Below are positions 12,434-24,900 of a stretch of DNA of 64,000 bases, piece by piece. The notes below the pieces were generated by a model. The model did not search any database. It saw only the letters and a program-made list of their open reading frames with translations, and had not been told where the DNA came from. A program made the position numbers and the translations under genes. The DNA lies in contig CAJJDP010000090.1 of NCBI GenBank assembly GCA_905182995.1, positions 333,127 to 397,126 on the forward strand, read 5' to 3'. Source of the DNA: Paramecium octaurelia (Eukaryota; Ciliophora; Oligohymenophorea; Peniculida; Parameciidae). Each line of letters starts with the position of its first letter. Position 1 is the stretch's first letter.

Positions 12434-13500
12434 TCATATATCATTATTAAAATGCAGTGCAATTATCAAGGAAATTCTTGCATTCATTATAATTTTTTTA
12501 ATACTATAAATATTACTCTTTTAAAATAAGGCTGAGAACACAATTACCTTAGATGCATCCTTTGTTCTTTAAATTAAAAGTTCCTCTTTATTGCAATCCA
12601 TTCTATACTCCACACGTTTTGGTTCAGAAGAGATTTTAAAAGGCCAATTTTCAGCCGGTTTGTACTCTCTATATTCTCTATTTTTATTACTGCTTTTACA
12701 AGACAACAGTAAATTTGATTTTAACTTAAAATCCTCTTTGAGTGTACAATATCAGCCTGCATAAAATGGATTAGGACTTGTGAAGATAGCTCTTCCCCAA
12801 TTTTCAACTTCATTCACAGTGCCATTTTCTTAAATATGACCATCAGTGTTTTATTTTTCATATTTTGTTTATGTTCCAGATGGTTACAATCCAACATCTA
12901 GAATAGGTGTTAAATTTTGAAATTTAGTCCCATGATAGCAATAGAATATTATTCATTGTTCTTAAATAATTTTGCAACATCAACACTTCTCACTTTTCTG
13001 TAAATCCTTATCATGTTGTCGTCTCTTGATCTTTTTATTTTAATTCTTCAAAAAATTTATTATTTTATGATTAGAACTGCTAGTGATCTCTTTATTTATG
13101 GATTCCGTTCTATTCTCATATGAAGGACCATGACTTATTAATAGCCGAATCACTTTTTCATGACCATACTAGCTGGCACTTGTAATGGTGAGCTATTCGT
13201 GTTTTTTCATTATTCAAGGTCGCAACCAAGTTCGAGTAAAAATTCTACGCAATCATAGTATCCAGATCTGCAACAAATAATTAATAAAGTTTCTTTATGC
13301 TCGTATTACTGATTTTTCATTCTAATATATCTCCTCAAGTGTTAGATATCAGAAATTAGGGCTGCTTAATATAATCCATAACGTTTCATGTCTAATCTTT
13401 AATAGCCTTTCTAATTTTAAGCCTCAACGTATCTGTTTGCTTCCTTTGTTGAAATTGAATCAAATGCTAAAGTGGCTGCGATTCATACTGTATTTAAAGT
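12434..13500 (-). pseudogene. Broken ankyrin-repeat gene with a PARP-like C-terminal domain
   Basis: Read from 13500 downwards. Two ankyrin-like repeats come first (ETLLIICCRSGYYDCVEFLL, then SYGHEKVIRLLISHG after a one-base shift near 13165). A basic linker and a Cys cluster follow. Then comes a domain with YCYHGTKFQNLTPILDVGLQ, about 45 residues later GRAIFTSPNPFYAG, and near the end VEYRMD. The order HGT ... GxxIF..Y ... E resembles the H-Y-E layout of PARP-type ADP-ribosyltransferases; this is my inference from motifs, not a confirmed assignment. In-frame TGAs interrupt the frame at several points, including 12752-12754, about 12913-12915, about 12980 and about 13210. Several sit where Trp would fit (C*CC), suggesting TGG-to-TGA changes. 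The last open frame ends at TGA 12434-12436. No intron explains the stops. Confidence 0.55.
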
Positions 13501-13865
13501 TAATTGCTTTTATATTTTTATGATTTTCTTTCATATCTTTGTTTGAAGTATTTTTTTACTATTTGTCCTTTATTAAAATATGAATTATCCATGCTTAGAT
13601 TATTTAACTTCAAATTCGTTACCAAGTAAGATAATTTCATAATCCAACTTTATTTAACATATATAGATATTTGATCTTTTTGATTGCTAAAATAGAAACT
13701 TAACCTTAATTATGCAAAAATCATAAATTTTTTTAGCACTCCAAGTGATCATATATTAAAAATGATTACTGATGGATCACCATATAATTTCAATTTTTTT
13801 GAAGTCTTCTTCTAAATCTACCTCCTCCCAAGTTATTATTTTGATACTTACTCTTACATATAAGT

Positions 13866-14094
13866 TATCCAATCAGAAAACACATCTCTCCACTCAGTCC
13901 ATATTCCATTCTTAGTCCCGTAATTTCCATCCTTGTAGTGTTCGCCACCTCTAATAAATTTTTTAATTAATAATTTAAATCTCATCTACCAACTATTTTT
14001 ACCATTCTTTCATTAAATAATTTCCCTAACTCAACCCGTCTCCCTATGTTAACCTCAAAACCTTCTTCTTTATATAATCCACCTTCTCTAAACA
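13866..14094 (-). pseudogene. MORN-repeat gene fragment
   Basis: Read on the minus strand, 14094 downwards gives MFREGGLYKEEGFEVNIG and then an out-of-frame NGKN..., followed by RGGEHYKDGNYGTKNGIW. These are two damaged units of the GGGSYDEGG-x-KxGKW repeat found intact at 3949-6907. At least one one-base shift and a TGA separate them, and no rest of a gene flanks them. It looks like a leftover from a second MORN-repeat gene rather than part of the intact one, which is 7 kb away on the same strand. Confidence 0.5.
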
Positions 14095-14865
14095 TTTTTT
14101 GTTTTATGAAAACATCCTAATTAACATCGGGTTTTTCATTGATTAATTATAAAATTTTGAAGTCAGCTAAATGTATTATTCTAAATTATAGTTGAAATAT
14201 ATTTTTGTTTCTCTTTTAAATAAATGCTCATAAAAACATGGTAATTTTATTTAAACAATATGTTTCTTTTTCACTCTAATTGAATTTTCATGTATCAAGA
14301 ACTTTATTTGGTCTTAGAAATCTTTTATTCCTAAAGTTGCAAAATATGTTGAGAGAAAGAAATGGATTGACAGATAGTCAACTTAGCAGTGAGATTAAGA
14401 AACAAAATAATTTACTCTATTTTCCTTTGGGATTCCTTAATCGAATTCTACATTGAGCAATCAATTTTTGGGATTATCACAGATAATTGTCACATTAGTA
14501 TCACCATGCTCAGAAGGGCAAAATTCTTCCAAATTTTATTCAATAAATTCTTGATAAAATACATTTAGTTTAATCAAAGCATCTGTTTAAGAGTCGAATA
14601 ATTTCTTTATTATAAGTAGTTTTCAAAAGTGGTAGTTTAGTAATGTCCTTTGATTTTTGGATAATTATAAGATAATATCGTTTAAATGTATTCAATTACA
14701 AATTCTCCAGTTTATGATAGCATTTTAGACTATAAAAAAATTTGTGAAATTTAATTAAATTTAGTTTGCTAAAGCCCATCTTCAATCACACTATAGTTCT
14801 CTACAACATTTTCACAACTATCCTTCTCTTTGTATGAAATAGATTTCAGCGGTCTTAATTAATAA

Positions 14866-15777
14866 ATGGATGAATTAAATGTTTAAATTTGTCAAAAAAG
14901 TTATAAAAAGAGATAGACACAAAAGATATCTTGATTCGACACTGCATAAATCGAAAGGAAAGCTAGTGATACAAAAAACTGGATAAATAAAAAAACATTA
15001 GGGAATTTTGAAATACAAGTTCAACCATTGTAAATGTTGGAATATACATGAATGATAACATTCTAAGCTAACAAAAATTTAATCAAAGAATATATAAATT
15101 GATAGTAACGTTAGATCGATTATAACCAGAAGTATTTGCTTAGTTTTTGAGAGTTTCAGGGAAATTTATACTTTTACAAAAATATGATTTCATCATATAA
15201 AGTGAATTGTATAATCAATTTTTATTCATAATTATTAATATTGTTGAATATGGCAAAGCGTATCCATCAGTTATTTGTGTTTATTCTTCTAATTAATATG
15301 TCGCTCATTGCCAATTAGCTTTGTTTAAGATAATAAGCAAAAGTAAAATCAATCATCAGGGGTCATTATAAAAATGCATTCAGTCAAAGTAAAGGGGCAT
15401 TAATTACATCAAAGCTACTAAATGGTTTCTTAGGAGGTGATAATGGAAGTTGCTTAAGAGATACTATTTATACTTTATCTGCATATACATATAGTTAAAT
15501 AGGATATTCAATAAACCTGGGGTTATTTTAAAAGTAAGAAATAAATACCTTGAAAATATGGTTGTGGGATGGTGATAATCGATATTATAATATTAAAATC
15601 TTCATCATATTAGATGGCCAAGAAACTTAGATTTTTAACAATTTAGCAAAGAGTATATTGACACTAACCTTTCCTAGTCAAATAGTCTCGGGATTTAGGA
15701 TACTAAATGTTGCAGGAAATACTTACAATCAATTTTTGCACATCATTAAATTTGAAGGTTTCTATAAATTATCATGA
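14866..15777 (+). CDS. BTB-type protein with F5/8 type C-like C-terminal domain (BTBD9-like)
   Basis: The 3' part is convincing. From about 15030 a frame interrupted by two introns (15030-15067, 38 nt; 15362-15383, 22 nt) runs to TGA 15775-15777. It reads QRIYKLIVTLDRLQPEVF, then FIIQSELYNQFLF and YSSNQYVAHCQLALFKIIS, as in BTB/BACK proteins. After the second intron comes GALITSKLLNGFLGGDNGSC and INTLKIWLWDGDNRYYNI. The LxLWDxDxRxY core with a late AGNTYN..LHIIKFE is the pattern of the F5/8 type C (discoidin-like) domain of BTBD9-type proteins. BTB proteins often serve as adaptors for cullin E3 ligases; that role is inferred. The start is uncertain: ATG 14866 opens a frame ending at TGA near 14933, and joining it to the later exons needs another intron or an indel. 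A second, partial copy lies inverted at 49307-49830. Confidence 0.65.
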
Positions 15778-18700
15778 GCATATTAAATATATTTTAATCA
15801 TAATTAGTAACAAACTAAATAATCAATATCGATTCAATTATTTCTTCTTGTGATAAAATTACAAGCATATTTGATTTTTAATAGTTATAAACCATAACAC
15901 ATTGTCCTTTTTGATCTTTGGTTATTTTTTATTTCTTAGACTTAACTAGTAGTATTCTATCCAAATTGCAAAGACGTTTGAATTCTAAGATTTCTTATTC
16001 AACTTCTTAAAAATACCAATTGTAATAAAAAATAAAAATTATTCAAAATAGAATTTGAAGCAACCATTCTTAAAAAATAATATCATTTTCATGAAGCTAA
16101 ACTCTGGAATGGAATTTGTATCTTGAATTATAATAAGGATTGAAAATTCAATTTTTTTTAAATTATTTTTCATTTAATATTAAAGATAAATAATATTAAA
16201 TTGCACAACACAGATGTAATAAATATTTAAATTATTAAGGAGATTTAGTATCAATATTATTTAGCCAAAAGTGACAATAAATTTTGATATTTGTTGGATT
16301 TCTTCTTTTGAAATGAAACATATTTCATGGATAGTTTGAAAAGAGATTAGGCTACATTATTAAAGAAAAGTGTCAAGATGATATGAAATAAATATGTGAC
16401 TTTGATTTAGATGAGGATATATAGTTCAATTAATTTCTGAATTAAAAAAAATATTAAATTCCATTCTGAGTTAATTTAACATCAAGTTTCGAAATCTATC
16501 CCTAATAGATAGAGTCCAAACATTCTAATTTCAAATTTAATAATCCTTATCTATGGCCCATAAAAGTTTTAATAATAAATATCAAGTAGATCAACATTAA
16601 CCTAGAAATATCTTCCTTTATCTAATAAGAGACTATAATAATTAAAACTAATACTTAAGACTCTATCACCAAAATAACTCTGGATTTAAATTTATTAATT
16701 TATATATAAATAGTTAAAATAGGTTAGGAAAGAAATTATAAATTTTTATTTTAATACCAAAAGGATGAATCGTTATTATTTCTATATTCTATTATAATAT
16801 CTAATTTTTAGGGCTTGCTTGTATTTCCGTACATAATTACCATACATAATTTATTTAATTCTCCTTTAAGTCATACCTAAAGAAAAAAGAACTAGTTACA
16901 TTAATCATATTATTGTGCGATGATTTTAAATAATCATTATGAAACCTAATAAATATTAAATAATTGAAGTTATTTTATCAATAGTTATGTGGATGTGTTA
17001 ATTTTCCAATTTATTCTGATATTATTTTAGAAACTGATACTTTGGATTCAATTCTGTGGTTGGTTGAATTCACATATTCATTTATTTATTTCAACACCCA
17101 GGTGTATCAATCTTTCCTTTATTCTCTGTTTTTTGTCTAACGCCCCACTTAATTATTTTTACTTTCTACGTTTTTAATATCGTTATCAATTAATATTTCT
17201 CATACTTTAATTTTAGTTTCAATAAATACAATCAAGCAATTGATTTTCAAAATCGATATAGATTCAAGCTTAAATACAAATAAATTTCTTTTGGTAAATC
17301 TAGCTAATTATTTCTTCTTAGTAAATTCACCTGCATCAACATCATCGAATCCTAAAGTTATCCTATATTTACTTTAACTGAGGTTCTTTTTAAAATTTAC
17401 ATTCCCCTTATAAAAGGATAGTGTTCCTATATTCTGTATTTAAGACAACATTTTCTTATAAAACATATTGGGTACTTAAAGGACATATTTCTAATCTAAT
17501 TGGATTAACTTAAACTAATATAAGCCAACAATGCATGCTCATGCAGCACATCCCACACAGTTTATAGACCTAGAATAATAGGATGTATATGCAAATTTTT
17601 TCAACCAAATATTATAGAACAAATAAATGTGTATCCAAATTCACCAACAACAAAACAACGGTCACTTTTACATTAACTTATATTACATCTAGAATTATTA
17701 TGTTTCAATTTGTCTCACATTTTATGTTAATAAGTCCTAAACAATTTCATGTTTAGGAGATGTTCACATTGCCCAAATGATTATAAATAATCAATCGCTC
17801 ATACTTATTAGTAAACCTTGTATCTAAACACAAGAGTTATATTAAATGTTTGTATTGTGAAAATAATTATATGCCACCATCAATAATAGTAATTTTTCTG
17901 TTATGATATTGATTCTTATCAAAACTGTCAAATTTAAATTCATTTTCATAAATAACTTTCAATTAAATTACTATAAAAAGGCTCTAAACTAAATTAATAT
18001 CAGTATCTACCTTCTAAGCGAATTTAAATATTTAAACATATATATATAATCAATTCGATTCTTAGTACATAATAAAAAACCAATTCTTATGAATAATTAG
18101 AGAATAATTTCCTTATATTAATTTCAAACCAAACTTAGAACTTTGTAATTATAAAAAGGTTGTTAATTTTGAATCATGACTTTCAAATGGATTAAATTTA
18201 ATTGTGGCAACTTAATGAGAATCAAATTTTACAATTTTCAAGTTGAAAATTAATTAATTTTAAAAGTTATATTGGTAAGGCTAATGATCATGTGTAATTT
18301 TGATAATTAGAAGTAGACCAATTAGTCTCAGGAGGATAAAATATATATATATTAGAAATTAGAGTTCAATGATAATTAATAAATGGCATTATCAAGCAAT
18401 AAATTGATATAATAAGTTCAATTTTAGACAATAAATTTTTAAGAGTAATGATAAAAAATTAAATTATTGATAAAGTTTAAAAAATCAACATTTTTAATTT
18501 CTATTGTTTAGATATATAATATAGTTATCTATTCAAAGAAATTCATTTCTATAATTCCAGATGCCTTAGAAGTCTTTGAGGAAACTATCACCAAGAAGAA
18601 GAATTGTATAATAGAAAAAATGATTAACATCAGAAATGGAATTAAGCCAATTGATATATATCTGTTATTATCAAATTTCTTTATTTTCATATATCAACTT

Positions 18701-18907
18701 CTAATATCCTTACCTTATATCATTTATGTATTCTCCCTCTATTAATAAATAAATAAAATTATCTTTACATCAATCACTAAATGGTTAAGAACACAAGATA
18801 AATAGTATTAGACTATTGGGTTTGATAGAAGTATTTGGAAGTCGAAGGTCTAATTATAGGATTATTGTTTAATATAGAATTAAATTTATGTATATATTGC
18901 TAATTTT
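15778..18907. other. A+T-rich stretch without recognisable genes
   Basis: About 3.1 kb between the 3' ends of the BTB/F5-8C gene (+) and the giant Cys-rich gene (-). Frames on both strands close quickly and no family motif, RNA gene or long repeat was recognised. Confidence 0.5.
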
Positions 18908-21900
18908 TCAAATTTTATTTCCGAAACTGCAATTTAGGATTAATGATATTTATTTCTTTTTTTGCATATTATTTTTCGCAAAATTGACAATCCCCCTAAG
19001 ATAAAATTAAATTTATTACAATTGGCCATCCTATTTTTTCTTTAAAAGTAAAGACTTCAATTTTTAGATATTCCTTTGCGTCCTTCCTTCCTTCTATCTC
19101 AATTTTGAAATTTTTTCCCCCAAAAGCTTAGTGAATTTAAAATTAGGATTTAAAGATTTAAAACCTTAAAATAATGAACCTAAAATTAGAAACTTATATT
19201 TATTATAATAGACTTTTAGTATATTAATAATAAATGGGTAACTCAATAAAATGCTGATAATAAATATAAAGCTTTGAATCAGTGTTGAAAAATTATATTA
19301 TTCTGATTATTCACATATGTATTTAACCACTGCAAAAATTAAGGCAAAGGAACAATATTGACCGCTCTGAATATCCAATAAATAAAACTTCTAAAGAATA
19401 AAGGGCTTATAATTCTAAGCAATAAATTAGTAAAACAATAAACACAACCCCAATAATGATGCTTTCAAAAATATGTCAGTTTCAAAATAGATTAGAATAA
19501 TAATAATAATCGTTTTCTTCCATAATTTGATCATTTCCCAAAAATAGTTTTATTGAGTGTATTCATTAAATAAATATCCTACATGTCTTCTAAACTTTAT
19601 CTTGTTATGGTTTTCTCTATTTAAGTACAAAATTAAAAATAACAATATGGGTATGATCAATCCAATCAATGTAGTTCCTGGAATTGCAAATTCTTAGATC
19701 CATAAGATATGACTTCTGACCCATATTTCAAGGACACATCACCAGATATATAGTCTTAATTTGATATTTTCCTAACCGCCAGAATTGAGAAAAATCTAAT
19801 ACTTATAAATTTAATTTACTAATTAATCAAGGATGCTTAATTTTAGATATACAAATATAAAAATGTAATAGATATGATTCTCATCCTAAATTTAGTTTTT
19901 GTTAGAATGGATACAACATTAAATCCAATATAGATTATTAATACCTAAGCAAATAATAGCACAAACATAACCAAGATTCTACTGTAAATTAACTCAATGC
20001 CTTAAATTTCAGCCAAAATACACTCAAAATAGTTTGCCATAAAATAAGATGTATCACTCGATTATTTTAAAAAATTCAAAGAGAATGATAACCTAATATT
20101 AAATGTAAAAATAAGAGAAAAATCCATAAGTAGTTTAGAAATAATTTAAGTAAAATACTTTCATGATCTAAATAAATATTAAAATTTACCTTAATTAAGT
20201 TTGAATAATATTTCCACAAATTTTTATCTCAGCTTAAGTGATGCAAATAGTTAATTGGATTTTTCAATACTTCTGATGGTTAACAAAGTAGAAAGAATAG
20301 CCCTACAGTAATTACATTTTATGTACCAAATAGAAATTAATAGAAAGGTCAATAATAACCTCGAAAATTCTTCACATTATCTACATTCTAGTTGCTTCTA
20401 ATCTTTAAAGAATGATCCAGATCCTCTTATATCATATCGATCACATTCTTCGCATAATCCTCCAAGGTGTCCCTAAGTACAAAGGTCATTTCCAAATGTC
20501 CATCCTCCTTGGCAATATGTTGGATTTTTAAAGCATAATTCTATATAATCTGAAATTTAATTAGGCCTCCAAAACCCAGCTTTGAGTTTAATTTTATTTG
20601 AAGCAATGGCATCAAATTTATTTTTATCAAAAATAGAACATTTTGTAGCGTTATATGTTACAGAATAGAATCCCTATAAGGGCTGACATATTTGACATCC
20701 AGAATAAATATAGAATTCTCCTAATTAGCACATGAAACTATTGACTTTCATTCTATAGGCTAATTAATCATCCTAATATTGAGTATTGCAATAGACTAAA
20801 ATTTCTTAATTTTTATTTTCCTACTTATATGGATCTATTTCAAATTACAGTTAACCAAGGTTAAAACCTTTAGTATCTTAATTAAAAGTCAGTTTGGACG
20901 TTTTAATGGATTTACTTAAATTCTCAGTAGTGTCAAATATTTATAATTCTACATTGCAAGTTGAATTTTCAAGGTTGATTAATACTTCATTCATACTGTT
21001 TTTAAACAGAATGCTTAAATCAAATATATAACTTTGGTAATTTTAATGCTTAGGATTATAAAGCTCATAACTTTATAGCTCTTGACCGCTAGGGATAAAT
21101 AAGACATTTTTTTATTAAGAGTGATCTTAGGATATAATTTTGTAAGGCTTTAAATATAGGACCTCATATTAACGGCTTTCAATTAATTTTTATTGTGACA
21201 ACATTTCCACTAGATTGATTTACAAACTCAAATGTTAAGGTAATTCATTGATGTTATTTAAAGATGTGTTAGCAAAATTTAACAAGATAAGAGACTTAAT
21301 AAAATTATTTTTAGTTAAACTGCTATTGCCAAATAAATATATTCCTCCTGCTTCTGCTGCTTAATTATTACAAATTAAAGAATTAATTATAGTAAATCTT
21401 TAGGAACCTTCTGAAAAATAGAAACCACCTCCTATCTATGTCGCTGTGTTATTCAAAAGAATGGAATTTTTTAAATCAAATTTTTAATTTTAGATAAACA
21501 TTCCTGCTCCTAACTGTCCCTTATTTGAAATGAAGATTGAATTAGAAATTTATATTTTGCTACCTATCTTTGTATCTGATTTTGCCAATATGCAACCATA
21601 ATTTTTAATGGAGTTCATAATGCACGATAGTTCTGAGATTAGAGCTTTTTAGAAATCAATTAACTCAAAATATAGTAAGCCATTCCAACAATTTTAACAA
21701 TCATTATTAAATAACTGAATTTTAGTAAAAAAAACTTGAGCTTGATTCGTGATGCTTTACAATTTAATCAAAGATCCGTTCTAATTCGAATTAGAAATTA
21801 TTTCCTGAAAAATTTTCGATACCAAATCATGTTGATCAATCTGAATTATTACTTAATTAATTTTAAAACTGCATTAGGGAAAATCAAGATCAATATAATT

Positions 21901-24900
21901 ATCATTAAATTAATATGAAATAAGGTTACTAAATTTAAAATCATGAAGATTTTATATCGTAATATTTTAAAAATGTACCTTTGATTACATGTCATTGCTT
22001 TATTAGACTTCTAATAAATTTAAGGGATAAAATGTTTAAATATTAATGAATTTGGAATTTGTAATTTTGATGTATTTTGAATCCATTATTTGATGATAAA
22101 ATGATTCCATCTATTTTTAATTGATTCAAAGTTAATTTGCATCCAGCAAAATTCATTATTGCATTATCAGTAAGAAGTTTTTGCCTTTCAACTAAACTAA
22201 GTTTACCAATCTATAAAATAAAAGTTAAAAAGCCTTATTCAGTATAAATAATTGTAAAATTTTCTATTTTCACATTGTTCTATAAAATGGTTTGAGAATC
22301 AGATTTAAAACTCAACATTTAATCAACAAGAGAGAAACAATCCTTAGCAACAATATTTTTAAATTCAAGATTATTTTTTGAAAAAGATGGATCTATTGAA
22401 AAGATTGATGATGATTGTTTATTTAAAACATCTGTTAAAATAATATTATTAAGATAAAGTGTTAACAAACTTTTCTTCCCACTAATTGTAAAAGCTCCAT
22501 TTTATTCTAATGTTGAAATTAATGAATTATGAGCGTGATTAACAATACAGTCTGATATAACCACTATTCCATCTCCTTATAAATTAATGTTAAAAACTTG
22601 ACTACCTTATGTTTAAATATAACTAAATAAACCATTGTTAAATGTAAATTTAGTCACCGTTGTTGATAAAGCTCCTCCTATTGCTACGATATTATATGAT
22701 TGAGAAATAATATTAGTAATTTCATTTTAATTATAATTGCCTTGAAATTAAATTTTATAGTATTTCATCCAAAACTATTGATTGTGGTAATTATGATTAT
22801 GGACATAAAAGTTTTCTATCGATATTTCATCAGAAAAAATTGAAATATATGAGAGGGAAGAATTTGTTAGAGAATTATTAGCGCAATTGATATTTTTCAT
22901 CCTTAAAAGACCTAACCCTGAATCGATATACAAGAGACTTGCTGAAGTTTCAGAAGGATCCTTATTATATTAATGAAAAATATTCTCTTCAAAGTGTAAT
23001 TTATCTAAATCAATAATTTAAGGTTTTTCTGATTATAATTCAATTATAGAAAATAATTTTCCTGCTTATTATTTGATTAGTATGTTTCCAAAAACAAAAA
23101 GGTTTTCAATTTTTATATATTCATTTGAATTTAACATAATCCATGGATTTGATTAAATAGAAATTATTGATTGATCTATACTAAATACATTTTTAAGTTG
23201 AATTAAATTTAGAGTTATTTCAATAAACCCAGAAACCTATAATAATTATGAATGAAACATCTAATTTTCTTTTTATAGACATTCTGATGAAGGTTAAATT
23301 TTTTGTTCTTGGTTTTAATTTTCATAGAATAAATTTTCTATTTAATCAAAGGAACAGATATTAAGGAAAAAAAACGATAATTTAATGTATTTTTTATGAA
23401 AGTGCTTTAGATAGTTAAATTTAAGCAGTTAATTATTATAAGATGTTATTCTTAATAAGAGAGCATAACATTATCTTCAAAATGAAGGTTATTTAACAAT
23501 ATATTAGTATATGTTTTTTGTTTACTTTTATTCTGTAACAAATATTTAAAAATTATTAATAACATTTCTTTAGATCTAAATTTATTTCAACTAAATATCA
23601 TATTTTTCAATGATTGATGAGATTTATGAAATAAATTAATATGATATTAAATCATTATCCTTTATTAAAATATCCTTAAAATTAAATTCATAATTAAATA
23701 TAATGAATTTTGAATTCATCATCTTATTTTTTACAATTGAAAGATTATTGATAATAAAAGTTGTTCTCTCATTACTGTAAATAAAGCTTGTGTTTTAAAA
23801 TAGTGAGTTTGATATTTAAACGTCATTAATTATGACATTTGAAAATTATTCTTGAGTCAATGCGAAGTGAAAGATTGATGAATTATAAAATTTACAAGAA
23901 TCAATAATAACATTCTTAAATAGAATGGTTCGTTAAGCGTTTTAAAATTAAAATAAAGTGGAATTTATAAAATTGAAATTCTGTAGTTTAAAATTATCAA
24001 TTATAATAGTGTCTCCCAAATCTGTGCAATAAATATTAAATACAACTAAATTTTCAAAACTGCAACCAACAATTAATATATTTTTCATATTAAAATTAAG
24101 GAAACTATCTTCTTGAATAGATAATGATGATGCATTATCTGTAGTTTAAAAAAATGAAATATCCACAAACTTCATATCTATTGGGTTGCCCCTGTTTTGA
24201 AATATCAAATCTAAAGATGAGAAAATTTTAAATATGATATTAGTTAAGAGTATAGCATCATAATTCAAAAATTTTAAAGTAAATGGTTTTCTGGGTTGAA
24301 AAGTGGAAACCTTACCTTAAATCTTTAATCTTGCTATTTGTAAAGAAAAAATATTTTCCCTATAATCATTCTAAAGAGTGAGATTGAACGTTGTTATAAA
24401 GCAGGATTCTATTATTTCTAATGTAATAGTCATTTCCTTAAGACCAATATTGTTAAAATATTGATAATACAATTAATTGAATTAATTATAAGTTTAGAGA
24501 ACATCACAATAAGAATTATCCTAAATTAAATAATTGTTTACCTTATATAATTCTAAACTATTATGGCAATTGTTTTAATAGCAATATTATGCAATTTGTA
24601 AATTTGGATCAATTTGAATTTGTTCAAGAGGAACTTTTTAAAGACATCTATAAGTGTACATAATATTTTGTGAGGTTGTGACAAAATAAGGATTTATTTT
24701 CTATTTTATTAAGGTTAAATACATTTATTTCTTCATTTTGTCTACTTTCGCAAACTTGGCATAATGAGGAACATTGAAAACATATCCCATTATATTAATT
24801 TCTTATTGGATCTTAATAATAATCTAATTTGCACTTGAAACATTAAAAGTCAAAAGCAATATTGTTGCATTCTAAACACATTTAATCGCAAAATTGTTGA

